Assembly (NCBI GenBank): GCA_031287525.1
Contig: JAITSU010000026.1
Coordinates: 1 to 64,000, forward strand
Reading direction: 5' to 3'
Source: Zoogloeaceae bacterium
Lineage (GTDB): Bacteria > Pseudomonadota > Gammaproteobacteria > Burkholderiales > Rhodocyclaceae
Length of the DNA stretch: 64,000 nt
Below are positions 9,752 to 18,423 of this stretch, one piece after another. The position numbers were made by a program, and so were the translations under genes. Under the pieces are notes generated by a model, which was not told the origin of the DNA, did no database searches, and worked only from the letters and a program-made list of their open reading frames with translations. How positions within the stretch are numbered: position 1 is the first letter of the stretch; every line of letters begins with the position of its first letter.

Positions 9752-10911
9752 TTCTGGATACCCTGAACGCGCCCCGCCGCCAGATGACCGAAATCGACCC
9801 GGCGCTGTTTTGGAGTAGCTTGCTGCTGCTCACGCTGGGGCTGGTGATGGTCTATTCGGCGTCCATCGCCTATGCCGAAGGCAATCGTTCCTTCGGCTAC
9901 CAAAGCACCTATTTTCTGGTGCGGCACGGGCTGTATCTGGCCATCGGGCTGGTTTGCGGCGCGGCGGCGTTTCAGGTGCGCATTGAAAACTGGCAGAAAC
10001 TCGCGCCCGCGCTGTTTCTGGTGGGCTTGTTCCTGCTCGCCCTCGTGCTGATTCCCGGCGTCGGGCGGGAAGTGAATGGCGCGCGTCGCTGGCTTTCTCT
10101 GGTGGTGGTGAATCTGCAACCTTCGGAATTGATGAAACTTTTTGTTGTGCTCTACGCCGCCGATTACACCGTTCGCAAAATGAATCTCATGCACGACCTG
10201 CAACGCGCTTTCCTGCCGATGGCGGCGGCGATGATGCTGGCGGGGGGCTTGCTGATTTGCGAGCCGGATTACGGCGCTTTCGTGGTCATCGTGTTTATTG
10301 CCATGGGCATCCTCTTTCTGGGCGGCTTGAAGGCGCGGCTGTTCGCCATTCTGTCGGGCGTGTTGCTGACGGCATTCACCTTCCTGATTCTGATTTCTCC
10401 TTACCGGCGCGCGCGGCTACTCGGTTTTTTCAACCCCTGGGATGACCCGTTCGGCAAGGGCTATCAGCTTATCGCGTCGAAAATTGCCTTCGGGCGCGGC
10501 GAATGGTTCGGCGTCGGGATGGGCGCTTCCGTGCAAAAACTCTATTACCTGCCGGAAGCGCACACCGATTTTCTGCTCGCCATCATCGGCGAGGAACTGG
10601 GCTTTGTCGGTGTGCTGGTCGTGCTTTTCCTGTTCGCCCTGCTGGTGCATCGCGTCTTTGCCGTCGGTCGCCAATGCGTACAACTGAACCGCGTCTATCC
10701 GGCGTTGGTGGCGATGGGCATTGGCATCTGGTTTGGCGTACAGGGCTTCATCAATATGGGCGCCAATGTCGGGATACTGCCGACCAAGGGCTTGACCCTG
10801 CCACTCATGAGTTTCGGCGGCTCCGGCATCGTCGTGAATTGCGTCGCTCTGGGCATTCTGCTGCGCGTGGATTGGGAAAACCGGCAACTGATGCGGGGGA
10901 CGACGCCATGA
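9748..10911 (+). CDS. ftsW: Septal peptidoglycan glycosyltransferase FtsW
   Basis: SEDS-family polytopic membrane protein that polymerises septal glycan strands from lipid II, in a complex with FtsI. The 387 residues show about ten hydrophobic spans and the SEDS hallmarks: NGARRW near the middle, PSE(L/M)MKL, and the C-terminal signature GxxxLPTKGLTLPLMSFGGSG. The start overlaps the murD stop and the end overlaps murG, so it is co-translated with the precursor enzymes. Confidence 0.95.
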   Translation: MILDTLNAPRRQMTEIDPALFWSSLLLLTLGLVMVYSASIAYAEGNRSFGYQSTYFLVRHGLYLAIGLVCGAAAFQVRIENWQKLAPALFLVGLFLLALVLIPGVGREVNGARRWLSLVVVNLQPSELMKLFVVLYAADYTVRKMNLMHDLQRAFLPMAAAMMLAGGLLICEPDYGAFVVIVFIAMGILFLGGLKARLFAILSGVLLTAFTFLILISPYRRARLLGFFNPWDDPFGKGYQLIASKIAFGRGEWFGVGMGASVQKLYYLPEAHTDFLLAIIGEELGFVGVLVVLFLFALLVHRVFAVGRQCVQLNRVYPALVAMGIGIWFGVQGFINMGANVGILPTKGLTLPLMSFGGSGIVVNCVALGILLRVDWENRQLMRGTTP

Positions 10912-11990
10912 GTTTTGGACACGCGAAAACACTGTTGGTCATGGCGGGCGGCACGGGCGGACACATCTTCCCCGCGCTGGCGGTGGCGAGCGCGTTGCGC
11001 GACGAAGGCTGGAAAGTCATCTGGCTCGGCAATCCTGATGGCATGGAAGCGAAGCTCGTGCCGCAACACGGGTTTGAGCTTGCGCCCGTGCGCTTTACCG
11101 CCCTGCGCGGAAAAGGCTTGCTGCGGAAGCTGTTGCTGCCCGTCAATCTCCCCCGCGCCTGTATGCAGGCGGCGAAGGAAATCCGCCGCATCCAGCCCGA
11201 CGTGGCGCTGGGCATGGGCGGCTACATCAGCTTTCCGGGCGGCGTGGCGGCGAAATGTCTGGGGGTGCCGCTCATCATCCACGAACAGAATTCCATCGCC
11301 GGACTCGCCAACCGCGCGCTGGCATGGCTTGCCCGGCGCGTCCTCACCGGCTTCCCGGATGCCTTGCGTCAAGGCGTCTGGGTGGGCAATCCGGTACGCG
11401 CCGACATCACCCGCGTACCGCCGCCGGAAGAACGCTTTGCCGGACGCGAGGGCGCGCTGAATCTGTTGGTGCTGGGCGGCAGTCTGGGCGCGCAGGTCTT
11501 GAACGAAGTCATCCCCAAAGGTTTGGCGCTGATGCCGCCAGACCTGCGTCCGCAAGTCGTGCATCAGGCGGGCGAAAAACATTTGCAGGTTTTGCAAGCC
11601 AATTACGCCGCTGCGGGCATCGAGGCGCATTGCGTGAGTTTCATCGAGGACATGGCAGGCGCATACACCTGGGCGGATTTGGTGATTTGTCGTTCCGGCG
11701 CCTTGACCATTGCCGAACTCGCCGCCGTGGGCGTCCCCGCCATTCTGGTGCCTTTCCCGCACGCGGTCGATGACCACCAGACCGGCAACGCCCGTTTCCT
11801 GACGCTGGCGGGCGGTGGCATCCTTTTGCCGCAAGGCGATTTGACGCCCGAATCCGTCTCCCTGATGGGCAATTACAAGCGTTGTCAATTGCTGGAAATG
11901 GCAAAAAAGGCGCGCGCGCTTGCCCGCCCCGACGCGGCGCGCGCCGTTGCCGATGTATGCGAGGCAGTATTGAAGGAAGCCGCAAAATGA
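10908..11990 (+). CDS. murG: Lipid II synthase MurG (UDP-GlcNAc transferase)
   Basis: Peripheral inner-membrane GT28 glycosyltransferase that adds GlcNAc to lipid I. The 360-residue protein opens with the G-loop [11 protein letters not shown] (14-24), has [10 protein letters not shown] and [13 protein letters not shown] in the N-domain, and the donor-binding LVLGGSLGA and [14 protein letters not shown] motifs in the C-domain. I chose the ATG at 10908, which overlaps the ftsW stop; earlier in-frame starts would lie deep inside ftsW. The stop overlaps murC. Confidence 0.96.
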   Translation: MSFGHAKTLLVMAGGTGGHIFPALAVASALRDEGWKVIWLGNPDGMEAKLVPQHGFELAPVRFTALRGKGLLRKLLLPVNLPRACMQAAKEIRRIQPDVALGMGGYISFPGGVAAKCLGVPLIIHEQNSIAGLANRALAWLARRVLTGFPDALRQGVWVGNPVRADITRVPPPEERFAGREGALNLLVLGGSLGAQVLNEVIPKGLALMPPDLRPQVVHQAGEKHLQVLQANYAAAGIEAHCVSFIEDMAGAYTWADLVICRSGALTIAELAAVGVPAILVPFPHAVDDHQTGNARFLTLAGGGILLPQGDLTPESVSLMGNYKRCQLLEMAKKARALARPDAARAVADVCEAVLKEAAK

Positions 11991-13390
11991 AACACAAAGT
12001 CAAAAACATCCACTTCGTTGGCATCGGCGGCTCTGGCATGAGCGGCATTGCCGAGGTGCTCGCCAACCTGGGTTACAAGGTTTCCGGCTCCGACCTCGTT
12101 GCCTCTGCCGTCACCGAACGCCTGAAAAGTCTGGGGATTCACATCGCCATCGGACACGCGGCGGAACACGTCAAAGGCACACACGCCGTAGTGATTTCCA
12201 CTGCCGTCAAGGAAGACAACCCGGAAGTAGCGGCGGCGCGGGCAGAGAACATCCCCGTCGTGCCGCGCGCCCTGATGCTCTCGGAACTGATGCGCTTGCG
12301 GCGGGGCATCGCCATCGCCGGTACGCACGGCAAGACCACCACCACGAGCCTCGTCGCCAGCATACTGGCGGAAGCCGGGCTTGACCCGACCTTTGTCATC
12401 GGCGGACGCCTGAACGCGGCGGGCGCGAATGCCCGCATGGGCAAGGGCGATTTCATCGTTGCCGAAGCGGACGAATCCGACGCTTCTTTCCTCTACCTGT
12501 CGCCGGTGATTTCGGTCGTCACCAATATCGACGCCGATCACATGGACACCTACGGGCATGATTTTGGTCGCCTGCAACAGACATTCGTGGAATTCCTGAA
12601 TCGCCTGCCCTTCTACGGCGTCGCCGTGCTCTGTCAGGAAGACCCGCATGTGCGCGAGATTCTGCCGCAAGTCACCCGTCAGGTGGTGCGCTACGGCTTC
12701 TCCGCCGACGCTGACATCCATGCTGAAAATATCCGCGCCGACACGGGGCGCATGTTGTTCGACGTGCGGCGGGGCAAGGGCAAGGCGCTGCCCATCATCC
12801 TCAACGCGCCCGGCATCCATAACGTCCTGAACGCGCTGGCGGCGATTGCCGTGGCGACCGAAGTGCAAACGCCCGACGACGCCATCATCCGCGCCCTCGC
12901 GGAATTCAAGGGCGTCGGGCGGCGTTTTCAACGCTACGGCGAGATTCCGCTCCCCACTGAAAAAGGCGGTGGCAGCTTCACGCTGGTCGACGATTACGGA
13001 CATCATCCGGTCGAAATGGCGGCGACGCTCTCGGCGGCGCGCGGCGCGTTTCCCGGTCGTCGTCTGGTGCTGGCGTTTCAGCCGCACCGCTACACCCGCA
13101 CCCGCGACTGCTTTGAGGATTTCATCAAGGTACTCGCCAGTGTCGACGCCCTGTTGCTCGCCGAAGTTTATGCGGCGGGCGAAGCGCCCATTGTCGCCGC
13201 TGACGGACGCAGCCTCGCCCGCGCCCTGCGCGTGGCAGGCAAGGTCGAGCCGGTGTTTGTGGAAAACATTGCCGACATGCCGGCTTCCATTTTTGAAGTC
13301 GCGCAGGACGGCGATGTGGTGTTGGTCATGGGGGCAGGCTCCATCGGCGCCGTGCCCGCGAAAGTAAGCACAATGGCAGGAACGCGATGA
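11987..13390 (+). CDS. murC: UDP-N-acetylmuramate:L-alanine ligase MurC
   Basis: Commits UDP-MurNAc to stem-peptide synthesis by adding L-Ala with ATP. The 467 residues show the N-terminal [13 protein letters not shown] motif (10-22), P-loop [13 protein letters not shown] segment from residue 112, the [13 protein letters not shown] motif and DDYGHHPVE near the start of the C-domain. The ATG at 11987 overlaps the murG stop. In many betaproteobacteria murB follows; here ddlB follows at once with a 4-base overlap, so murB must be elsewhere. Confidence 0.95.
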   Translation: MKHKVKNIHFVGIGGSGMSGIAEVLANLGYKVSGSDLVASAVTERLKSLGIHIAIGHAAEHVKGTHAVVISTAVKEDNPEVAAARAENIPVVPRALMLSELMRLRRGIAIAGTHGKTTTTSLVASILAEAGLDPTFVIGGRLNAAGANARMGKGDFIVAEADESDASFLYLSPVISVVTNIDADHMDTYGHDFGRLQQTFVEFLNRLPFYGVAVLCQEDPHVREILPQVTRQVVRYGFSADADIHAENIRADTGRMLFDVRRGKGKALPIILNAPGIHNVLNALAAIAVATEVQTPDDAIIRALAEFKGVGRRFQRYGEIPLPTEKGGGSFTLVDDYGHHPVEMAATLSAARGAFPGRRLVLAFQPHRYTRTRDCFEDFIKVLASVDALLLAEVYAAGEAPIVAADGRSLARALRVAGKVEPVFVENIADMPASIFEVAQDGDVVLVMGAGSIGAVPAKVSTMAGTR

Positions 13391-14295
13391 AAGAAAATTT
13401 TGGCAAGGTCGTGGTATTGATGGGCGGCACCTCCTCGGAACGGGCGGTGTCCCTGCAAAGCGGCGCGGGCGTGTTGGCGGCGTTGCAACGTCAGGGCGTA
13501 GACGCGCATCCCTTCGATCCGGCAAACGAAAAACTCGATGACCTGAAGGGCTATGACCGCGCCTTCATCGCCCTGCACGGTCGTTACGGCGAAGATGGCA
13601 CCATACAAGGCGTGCTCGACCTGATGGGCATTCCCTTCACCGGCCCCGGCGTCATGGCGTCCGCCGTGGGCATGGACAAATTCCGCACCAAACTGCTCTG
13701 GCAAGCCGCCGGTCTGCCCGTACCCGATTACGCCCTGCTCGACGCGAACAGCGATTTCGCCGCCGTGGAAAACCGTCTGGGCTTGCCCCTCTTTGTGAAG
13801 CCGGTACGCGAAGGCTCATCCGTCGGCGTGTCAATGGTGACCGAGGCGGGCAAGCTGGCGGCGGCTTATGCTGAAGCGGCAAGGCACGATTCGATGGTCA
13901 TTGCCGAAGCGGGCATCATGGGCGGCGAATACACCGTGGCGCTGTTGGGCGACGAGGCGCTGCCGATTGTGAAAATCGAACCGGCGACCGCCTTCTACGA
14001 TTACGAAGCCAAATACCTGCGCGACGACACCCGATACCTCTGTCCCTGCGGCTTGTCGCCGGAGAAGGAAGCCGAAATTCAGGCCGGCGCGAAGAAAGCC
14101 TTTCAGGTTCTGGGCGGCAGCGGATGGAGTCGGGTGGATTTCCTGATGGACGCGGCGGGCAAACACTACTTTCTGGAAGTGAACACCTCGCCCGGAATGA
14201 CCTCGCATTCGCTCGTGCCGATGGCGGCAAAACACTTTGGAATCAATTATGAAGAGCTGGTATTAAAAGTGCTTTCTCAAGCTCGGAAGGATTAA
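13387..14295 (+). CDS. ddlB: D-alanine:D-alanine ligase DdlB
   Basis: ATP-grasp enzyme joining two D-alanines for use by MurF. The 302 residues match the short DdlB form. Visible motifs: [18 protein letters not shown] at the N-terminus, [13 protein letters not shown], the ATP-grasp loop [13 protein letters not shown] and the metal and substrate region [15 protein letters not shown] near the C-terminus. The start overlaps the murC stop (ATGA). ftsQ follows after 12 bases. Confidence 0.95.
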   Translation: MKENFGKVVVLMGGTSSERAVSLQSGAGVLAALQRQGVDAHPFDPANEKLDDLKGYDRAFIALHGRYGEDGTIQGVLDLMGIPFTGPGVMASAVGMDKFRTKLLWQAAGLPVPDYALLDANSDFAAVENRLGLPLFVKPVREGSSVGVSMVTEAGKLAAAYAEAARHDSMVIAEAGIMGGEYTVALLGDEALPIVKIEPATAFYDYEAKYLRDDTRYLCPCGLSPEKEAEIQAGAKKAFQVLGGSGWSRVDFLMDAAGKHYFLEVNTSPGMTSHSLVPMAAKHFGINYEELVLKVLSQARKD

Positions 14296-14307
14296 AGAGA
14301 AGAATGA

Positions 14308-15129
14308 ATGTGGCATCAACCCAAGTTACTCAACGCTCTGGCGGATATGCTGTTCGTGACCGGCGGAGCAATGCTGCTGGCGCTCATGGCGATACTGCTC
14401 TTGCGTATGCCGTTGGCGCCCGTGCGTGTCGTGCAACTGTCCGCGCCCTTGCAACACGTCGCGGCGGCGGAAGTGGAGGAGGCGCTGGCAGGGCGTTTGC
14501 GCGGAAATTTTTTCAGCCTTTCGGTGGAGGGCGCGCGCGAAGCCCTGGAGCGTTTGCCCTGGGTACGCCATGCGAATGTGCGGCGGGTATGGCCGAACAG
14601 TCTGGAAATCAGTCTGGAAGAACAACGTCCCGTCGCGCGTTGGGGCGACTCCGGCAGCGAATGGGTGAATGTTTACGGGGAAGTTTTTGCCGCTACCTGG
14701 TTGCCATCGGCGGCGCGCGGCAGAACCTTGCCGCCATCGGTGGAACGCGGCAGAACCTTGCCGCGAGTGGAAGAAAGCGGCAAAGCCTTGCCGCGCCTGA
14801 AAGGACCGTCGGGCACTTCCGCGCAGTTGTTGCAGCGTTACGGCGAGAGTTCGGACATGCTCGCCGGAATCGGATTGCGTCCGGTGGCGATGACGCTGTC
14901 GGCGCGGCAGGCGCTGGAAATGGATTTGGCAAATGGCATGAAGCTGAAACTGGGGCGGGAACAGAATCGTTCTTCGGCAAGCGCGCGTTTGCAGCGTTTT
15001 ATCGAGATTTATCCGTCCGTCGTAGCGAAAAGAAATCCGCCGCCCTCCGTGGTGGATTTGCGCTATCCCAACGGGTTTGCGGTCTATCCCGGCGGCGGGG
15101 CGAAAAATTCCGCTGCGGGCGGGCGTTGA
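14308..15129 (+). CDS. ftsQ: Cell division protein FtsQ with an internal repeat insertion
   Basis: Bitopic membrane protein of the FtsQLB complex that recruits and regulates the septal synthases. The 273 residues have a short cytoplasmic tip, one membrane span (about 15-35), a POTRA domain (about 40-110, including FFSLSVEGAREALERLPWVRHANV) and a beta domain. Between about residues 132 and 160 three imperfect 10-residue units (core RGRTLP / SGKALP) interrupt the start of the beta domain; they come from the tandem DNA repeat at 14701-14787. The ATG at 14308 follows an AGAGAAG site; a nearby ATG at 14304 is in another frame. Confidence 0.9.
   Translation: MWHQPKLLNALADMLFVTGGAMLLALMAILLLRMPLAPVRVVQLSAPLQHVAAAEVEEALAGRLRGNFFSLSVEGAREALERLPWVRHANVRRVWPNSLEISLEEQRPVARWGDSGSEWVNVYGEVFAATWLPSAARGRTLPPSVERGRTLPRVEESGKALPRLKGPSGTSAQLLQRYGESSDMLAGIGLRPVAMTLSARQALEMDLANGMKLKLGREQNRSSASARLQRFIEIYPSVVAKRNPPPSVVDLRYPNGFAVYPGGGAKNSAAGGR
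14701..14787 (+). repeat. In-frame tandem repeat (about 30 bp x 3) inside ftsQ
   Basis: Units begin TTGCCATCGG (14701), TTGCCGCCATCGG (14728) and TTGCCGCGAGTGG (14758); a fourth partial TTGCCGCG follows at 14788. Units 2 and 3 are exactly 30 bases; unit 1 is 27. All keep the reading frame, so copy-number change would alter the length of an FtsQ loop without breaking the protein. Confidence 0.8.
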
Positions 15130-15141
15130 GCAGAGGTAAGC

Positions 15142-16377
15142 ATGAGTAAAGAAAGCAAAGACCTGATTATTGGACTCGACATCGGCACCTCCAAAATTGT
15201 CGCGCTGGTGGCGGAACTGACGCCGGAAGGCAAGCTCAACGTCATCGGCATGGGGTCGCAGGATTCGCGCGGCTTGAAAAAAGGCGTGGTGGTGAATATC
15301 GAGGAAACCGTCGGCGCCATCTCGCGCGTCGTGCAGGAGGTGGAACTGATGGCGGACTGCAAGGTGCACGAGGTCTATACCGGCATCGCGGGCAGCCACA
15401 TCAAGAGTTTTAATTCTGATGGCATGGTCGCCATCAGCAAGGACAAGGAAGTGACGCCCGCTGACGTGGCGCGGGTCATCGAAACCGCCCGCGCCCGCCC
15501 GATTCCCGCCGAACAGGAAATTCTGCACATCCTGCGGCAGGAGTTCGTCATCGACGGTCAGGACGGCATCCGCGAACCCATCGGCATGAGCGGGATGCGG
15601 CTGGAAGTCAAGGTGCATATTGTCACCGGCGCGATTTCCGCCGCCCAGAACATCATCAAGTGCGTGCGCCGCTGTGGTCTGGAAGTCAGCGAAATCGTGC
15701 TGCAACCCTTGGCGTCCAGCTACGCCGTGCTCTCGCAGGATGAAAAGGATTTGGGCGTGTGCATGGTCGACATCGGCGGCGGCACCACCGACATCGCCAT
15801 CTGGACGCAAGGCGCGATTCGCTACACATCGGTGATTCCCATCGCGGGCGACCAGATTACCAATGACATCGCAATGGCGTTACGCACGCCGACCCGCGAT
15901 GCCGAAGACATCAAATGCAAATACGGCTACGCCCTCGCGCAACTCGCCGACCCGGAGGAATTTCTGGAAGTCGCGGGCGTCGATGATCGTCCGGCAAGAA
16001 AAATCTCCCGCCGCGCCCTCGCCGATGTCATTCAGCCGCGCGTGGAAGAACTCTACGAACTCATCCTGGGCGAAATCAGCCGCGCCGGTTTCGAGGATGT
16101 GCTCACGCCCGGCATCGTCATCACCGGCGGCGCGTCGGTGATGCCCGGCATGGTCGAACTGGGTGAAGAAATTTTCCACATGCCCGTGCGCCAGGCCGCG
16201 CCCAAATACACGGGCAGTCTGGCGGACGTGGTGTGCAATTCCCGCTTTTCCACCGCTTACGGTCTTTTGATGGTGGCGCAGGAAGAACGTCGCCGGGGAC
16301 AGAAAGTGGAAGAAAAACCATTGTCGTTCAAGGAACTCTGGAACAAGGCAACATCATGGCTGGAAAAGAATTTTTGA
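15142..16377 (+). CDS. ftsA: Cell division protein FtsA
   Basis: Actin-like ATPase that tethers FtsZ to the inner membrane. The 411 residues contain the phosphate-1 loop IGLDIGTSKIVALV, the SHVS-like 1C domain including the AGSHIKSFNSDG stretch, phosphate-2 VDIGGGTTDIAIW, adenosine motif ITGGASVMPGM and, at the extreme C-terminus, an amphipathic membrane-targeting helix (KATSWLEKNF). The start has a GAGGTAAG site 12 bases after the ftsQ stop. It is followed by a 37-base gap and ftsZ. Confidence 0.96.
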   Translation: MSKESKDLIIGLDIGTSKIVALVAELTPEGKLNVIGMGSQDSRGLKKGVVVNIEETVGAISRVVQEVELMADCKVHEVYTGIAGSHIKSFNSDGMVAISKDKEVTPADVARVIETARARPIPAEQEILHILRQEFVIDGQDGIREPIGMSGMRLEVKVHIVTGAISAAQNIIKCVRRCGLEVSEIVLQPLASSYAVLSQDEKDLGVCMVDIGGGTTDIAIWTQGAIRYTSVIPIAGDQITNDIAMALRTPTRDAEDIKCKYGYALAQLADPEEFLEVAGVDDRPARKISRRALADVIQPRVEELYELILGEISRAGFEDVLTPGIVITGGASVMPGMVELGEEIFHMPVRQAAPKYTGSLADVVCNSRFSTAYGLLMVAQEERRRGQKVEEKPLSFKELWNKATSWLEKNF

Positions 16378-16414
16378 TTTTCATTTTTAACTTTTTTTGA
16401 AAAACGGAGGCAAT

Positions 16415-17593
16415 ATGAGCAATAAGTTTGAAATCATCGAGAAACAAGCGCTGGATACCATCATCAAGGTCGTCGGCGTGGGGGGCGCGGGCGGTAATGC
16501 CGTCGACCACATGATTCGGGAAAACGTGCAAGGCGTGGAATTCATCGCCGCCAATACCGACGCCCAAGCCCTGAACCGCTGTCAGGCAGCCAGCAAGCTG
16601 GTGCTCGGCAAGCTGGGCGCGGGCGGCAAACCGGAAGCGGGCAAGGCGGCTGCCGAAACGCATCGGGATGCCATTCGCGCCCAACTGGAAGGCGCCAACA
16701 TGGTGTTCATCACCGCCGGCATGGGCGGCGGCACCGGCACGGGCGCGGCGCCCGTGGCTGCCGAGGTCGCGCGTGAAATGGGCATCCTCACCGTCGGCGT
16801 GGTGTCCAAGCCCTTCACCTTTGAAGGCAAAAAACGCATGAAAAACGCCGAAGACGGCATCGCCGAATTTTCGCAACATGTCGACTCGCTGATTGTCATC
16901 CTGAACGACAAATTGCAGGATGTCATGGGCGAAGACGCGGGTGTGGATGAATGTTTCAAGGCCGCCGACGACGTGCTGAAAAACGCCGTCGGCGGCATTG
17001 CCGAAATCATCACCAATCACGGTCTGGTCAATGTCGACTTTGAAGACGTGCGTACCGTGATGGGCGAAACCGGCAGAGCCATGATGGGGAGCGCCACCGC
17101 CTCAGGACAAGACCGCGCCCGCGTCGCGGCGGAACAGGCGGTTGCCTCGCCGCTTCTGGAAGGCGTCAATCTCGCTGGCGCGCGCGGCGTGCTGGTCAAC
17201 ATCACCGCCTCACGCTCCAGTCTGAAAATGAAAGAAGTGCGCGAAGTCATGGCCGCCGTCGAAGCCTTCACCGACGAAAACGCTCATGTCATTTTCGGCG
17301 CGGTTTACGACGAGGGCATGGGCGACAACCTGCGCGTCACCGTGGTGGCGACCGGCTTGGGACAAGCGGCGTCTGCCAGACCAGTTCTTAGCGTCGTCGA
17401 AAACCCGCTACAGGCGCAAGGCACGGGGACTTACGGCCCTGCGAGCGGTAGCGACAGCAACAACTGGGGGGAACTGGACACGCCTGCGGTGATTCGCAGA
17501 GGCAACCGAGAGGCGGCGCAAGTGGCCGCGATGAAAAGCAAGGGCATGAGCGACTACGACATTCCCGCCTTCCTGCGGAAACAGGCGGACTAA
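16415..17593 (+). CDS. ftsZ: Cell division GTPase FtsZ
   Basis: Tubulin-like GTPase that forms the Z ring. The 392 residues include the N-terminal VVGVGGAGGNAVDHM nucleotide loop, the tubulin signature GGGTGTG (104-110), the T7 loop with NVDFEDVRTVM, a variable linker (about 320-375) and the C-terminal FtsA/ZipA-binding peptide DYDIPAFLRKQAD. I chose the ATG at 16415, which has the strong site CGGAGG, over an in-frame ATG 18 bases earlier that lacks one. It is the last gene of the dcw run; lpxC, the usual next gene in many proteobacteria, is absent and the convergent moeB follows. Confidence 0.97.
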   Translation: MSNKFEIIEKQALDTIIKVVGVGGAGGNAVDHMIRENVQGVEFIAANTDAQALNRCQAASKLVLGKLGAGGKPEAGKAAAETHRDAIRAQLEGANMVFITAGMGGGTGTGAAPVAAEVAREMGILTVGVVSKPFTFEGKKRMKNAEDGIAEFSQHVDSLIVILNDKLQDVMGEDAGVDECFKAADDVLKNAVGGIAEIITNHGLVNVDFEDVRTVMGETGRAMMGSATASGQDRARVAAEQAVASPLLEGVNLAGARGVLVNITASRSSLKMKEVREVMAAVEAFTDENAHVIFGAVYDEGMGDNLRVTVVATGLGQAASARPVLSVVENPLQAQGTGTYGPASGSDSNNWGELDTPAVIRRGNREAAQVAAMKSKGMSDYDIPAFLRKQAD

Positions 17594-17620
17594 GCGGGCA
17601 TTTCCCGGCGTGAGCAAAAC

Positions 17621-17655
17621 GCAGGGGCGGTTCAAGGGTTCAAGCCCGCCCCTGC
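17621..17655. terminator. GC-rich hairpin between convergent ftsZ and moeB
   Basis: GCAGGGGCGG (17621-17630) pairs perfectly with CCGCCCCTGC (17646-17655) around a 15-base loop. It lies between convergent genes and includes the last codons of moeB. There is no T run, so it may act as a bidirectional terminator or 3'-end stabiliser. Its arms resemble the dispersed palindromes seen elsewhere in the window. Confidence 0.55.
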
Positions 17656-18419
17656 AAACCCCCCTGCAAACCCATTACCCCGCAAACTTCGCACCCCGCA
17701 TCCCGTTTGAATTTCACCGCGCGTAATTCCGCCCCCAGCGCATCCACGCGCAACAGCCGCCCCTGCAAGGGTTCACCCATTCCGACCAGCAGTTTCAAGG
17801 CTTCGCCCGCTTGCAGACTGCCGATGACGCCGGTCAAGGGGGCGAAGATGCCGGTGAGGGCGCAGCGGGTTTCGGTCACGTCTTCGCCGTCGGGAAACAG
17901 GCAGTGATAGCAGGGGGAAGCGGGGTTTCTCAAGTCGAAGACGCTGATTTGTCCGCTGAATCCGACTGCCGCGCCGGATATCAAGGGTTTTTTGTAGCGC
18001 ACACAGGCGCGGTTGATGGCGTGGCGGGTGGCGAAATTGTCGCTGCAATCAAGCACGACATCAGCCTCACGAATTTCGGCGGCGAGCGCCTCGCCTTCGA
18101 GTCGCTGACAAATGGGGATGACCTGGGTTTGCGGGTTCAAGGCGGCGAGGGTCGCCTGCGCGGAGCGGGCTTTGTTTTCGCCCAGACGGGATTCGGTGTG
18201 CAGGATTTGGCGTTGCAGGTTGCTGGCGTCTACCGTGTCGCCGTCCGCGATGACGAGGGTGCCGACACCGGCGGCGGCGAGGTAGAGGGCGGCGGGCGAA
18301 CCCAGACCGCCCGCGCCGATGAGCAGCGCCCGCGCATCCAGAATGCGCGCCTGCCCGACGACGCCGAGTTCATCGAGCAGGATATGACGGCTGTAACGGA
18401 GCAATTCGCCGTCGTTCAT
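17640..18419 (-). CDS. moeB: MoeB/ThiF-family adenylyltransferase
   Basis: E1-like enzyme that adenylates the C-terminal glycine of a ubiquitin-like sulfur carrier (MoaD or ThiS) for molybdopterin or thiamine synthesis. The 259 residues show the ATP loop GAGGLGSP (35-42), the acidic IADGD contact, SNLQRQ with the catalytic arginine, and a zinc site from C170/C173 and C243/C246. It is the last gene after envC and the S41 peptidase, five bases from the latter. The last residues (GLQGGLQGRA) come from a short direct DNA repeat. Distinguishing MoeB from ThiF or a dual-use enzyme would need phylogeny. Confidence 0.88.
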   Translation of the reverse strand: MNDGELLRYSRHILLDELGVVGQARILDARALLIGAGGLGSPAALYLAAAGVGTLVIADGDTVDASNLQRQILHTESRLGENKARSAQATLAALNPQTQVIPICQRLEGEALAAEIREADVVLDCSDNFATRHAINRACVRYKKPLISGAAVGFSGQISVFDLRNPASPCYHCLFPDGEDVTETRCALTGIFAPLTGVIGSLQAGEALKLLVGMGEPLQGRLLRVDALGAELRAVKFKRDAGCEVCGVMGLQGGLQGRA

Positions 18420-18423
18420 GGAT

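Noticed and set aside
11885..13525. 546-codon minus-strand frame opposite murC
   Set aside because: Shadow frame; murC is intact on the plus strand.
17631..17647. GGTTCAAG...GTTCAAGCCC looked like a tRNA T-loop
   Set aside because: No acceptor stem, anticodon arm or D arm fits around it; it is the loop of a GC-rich hairpin between convergent genes.
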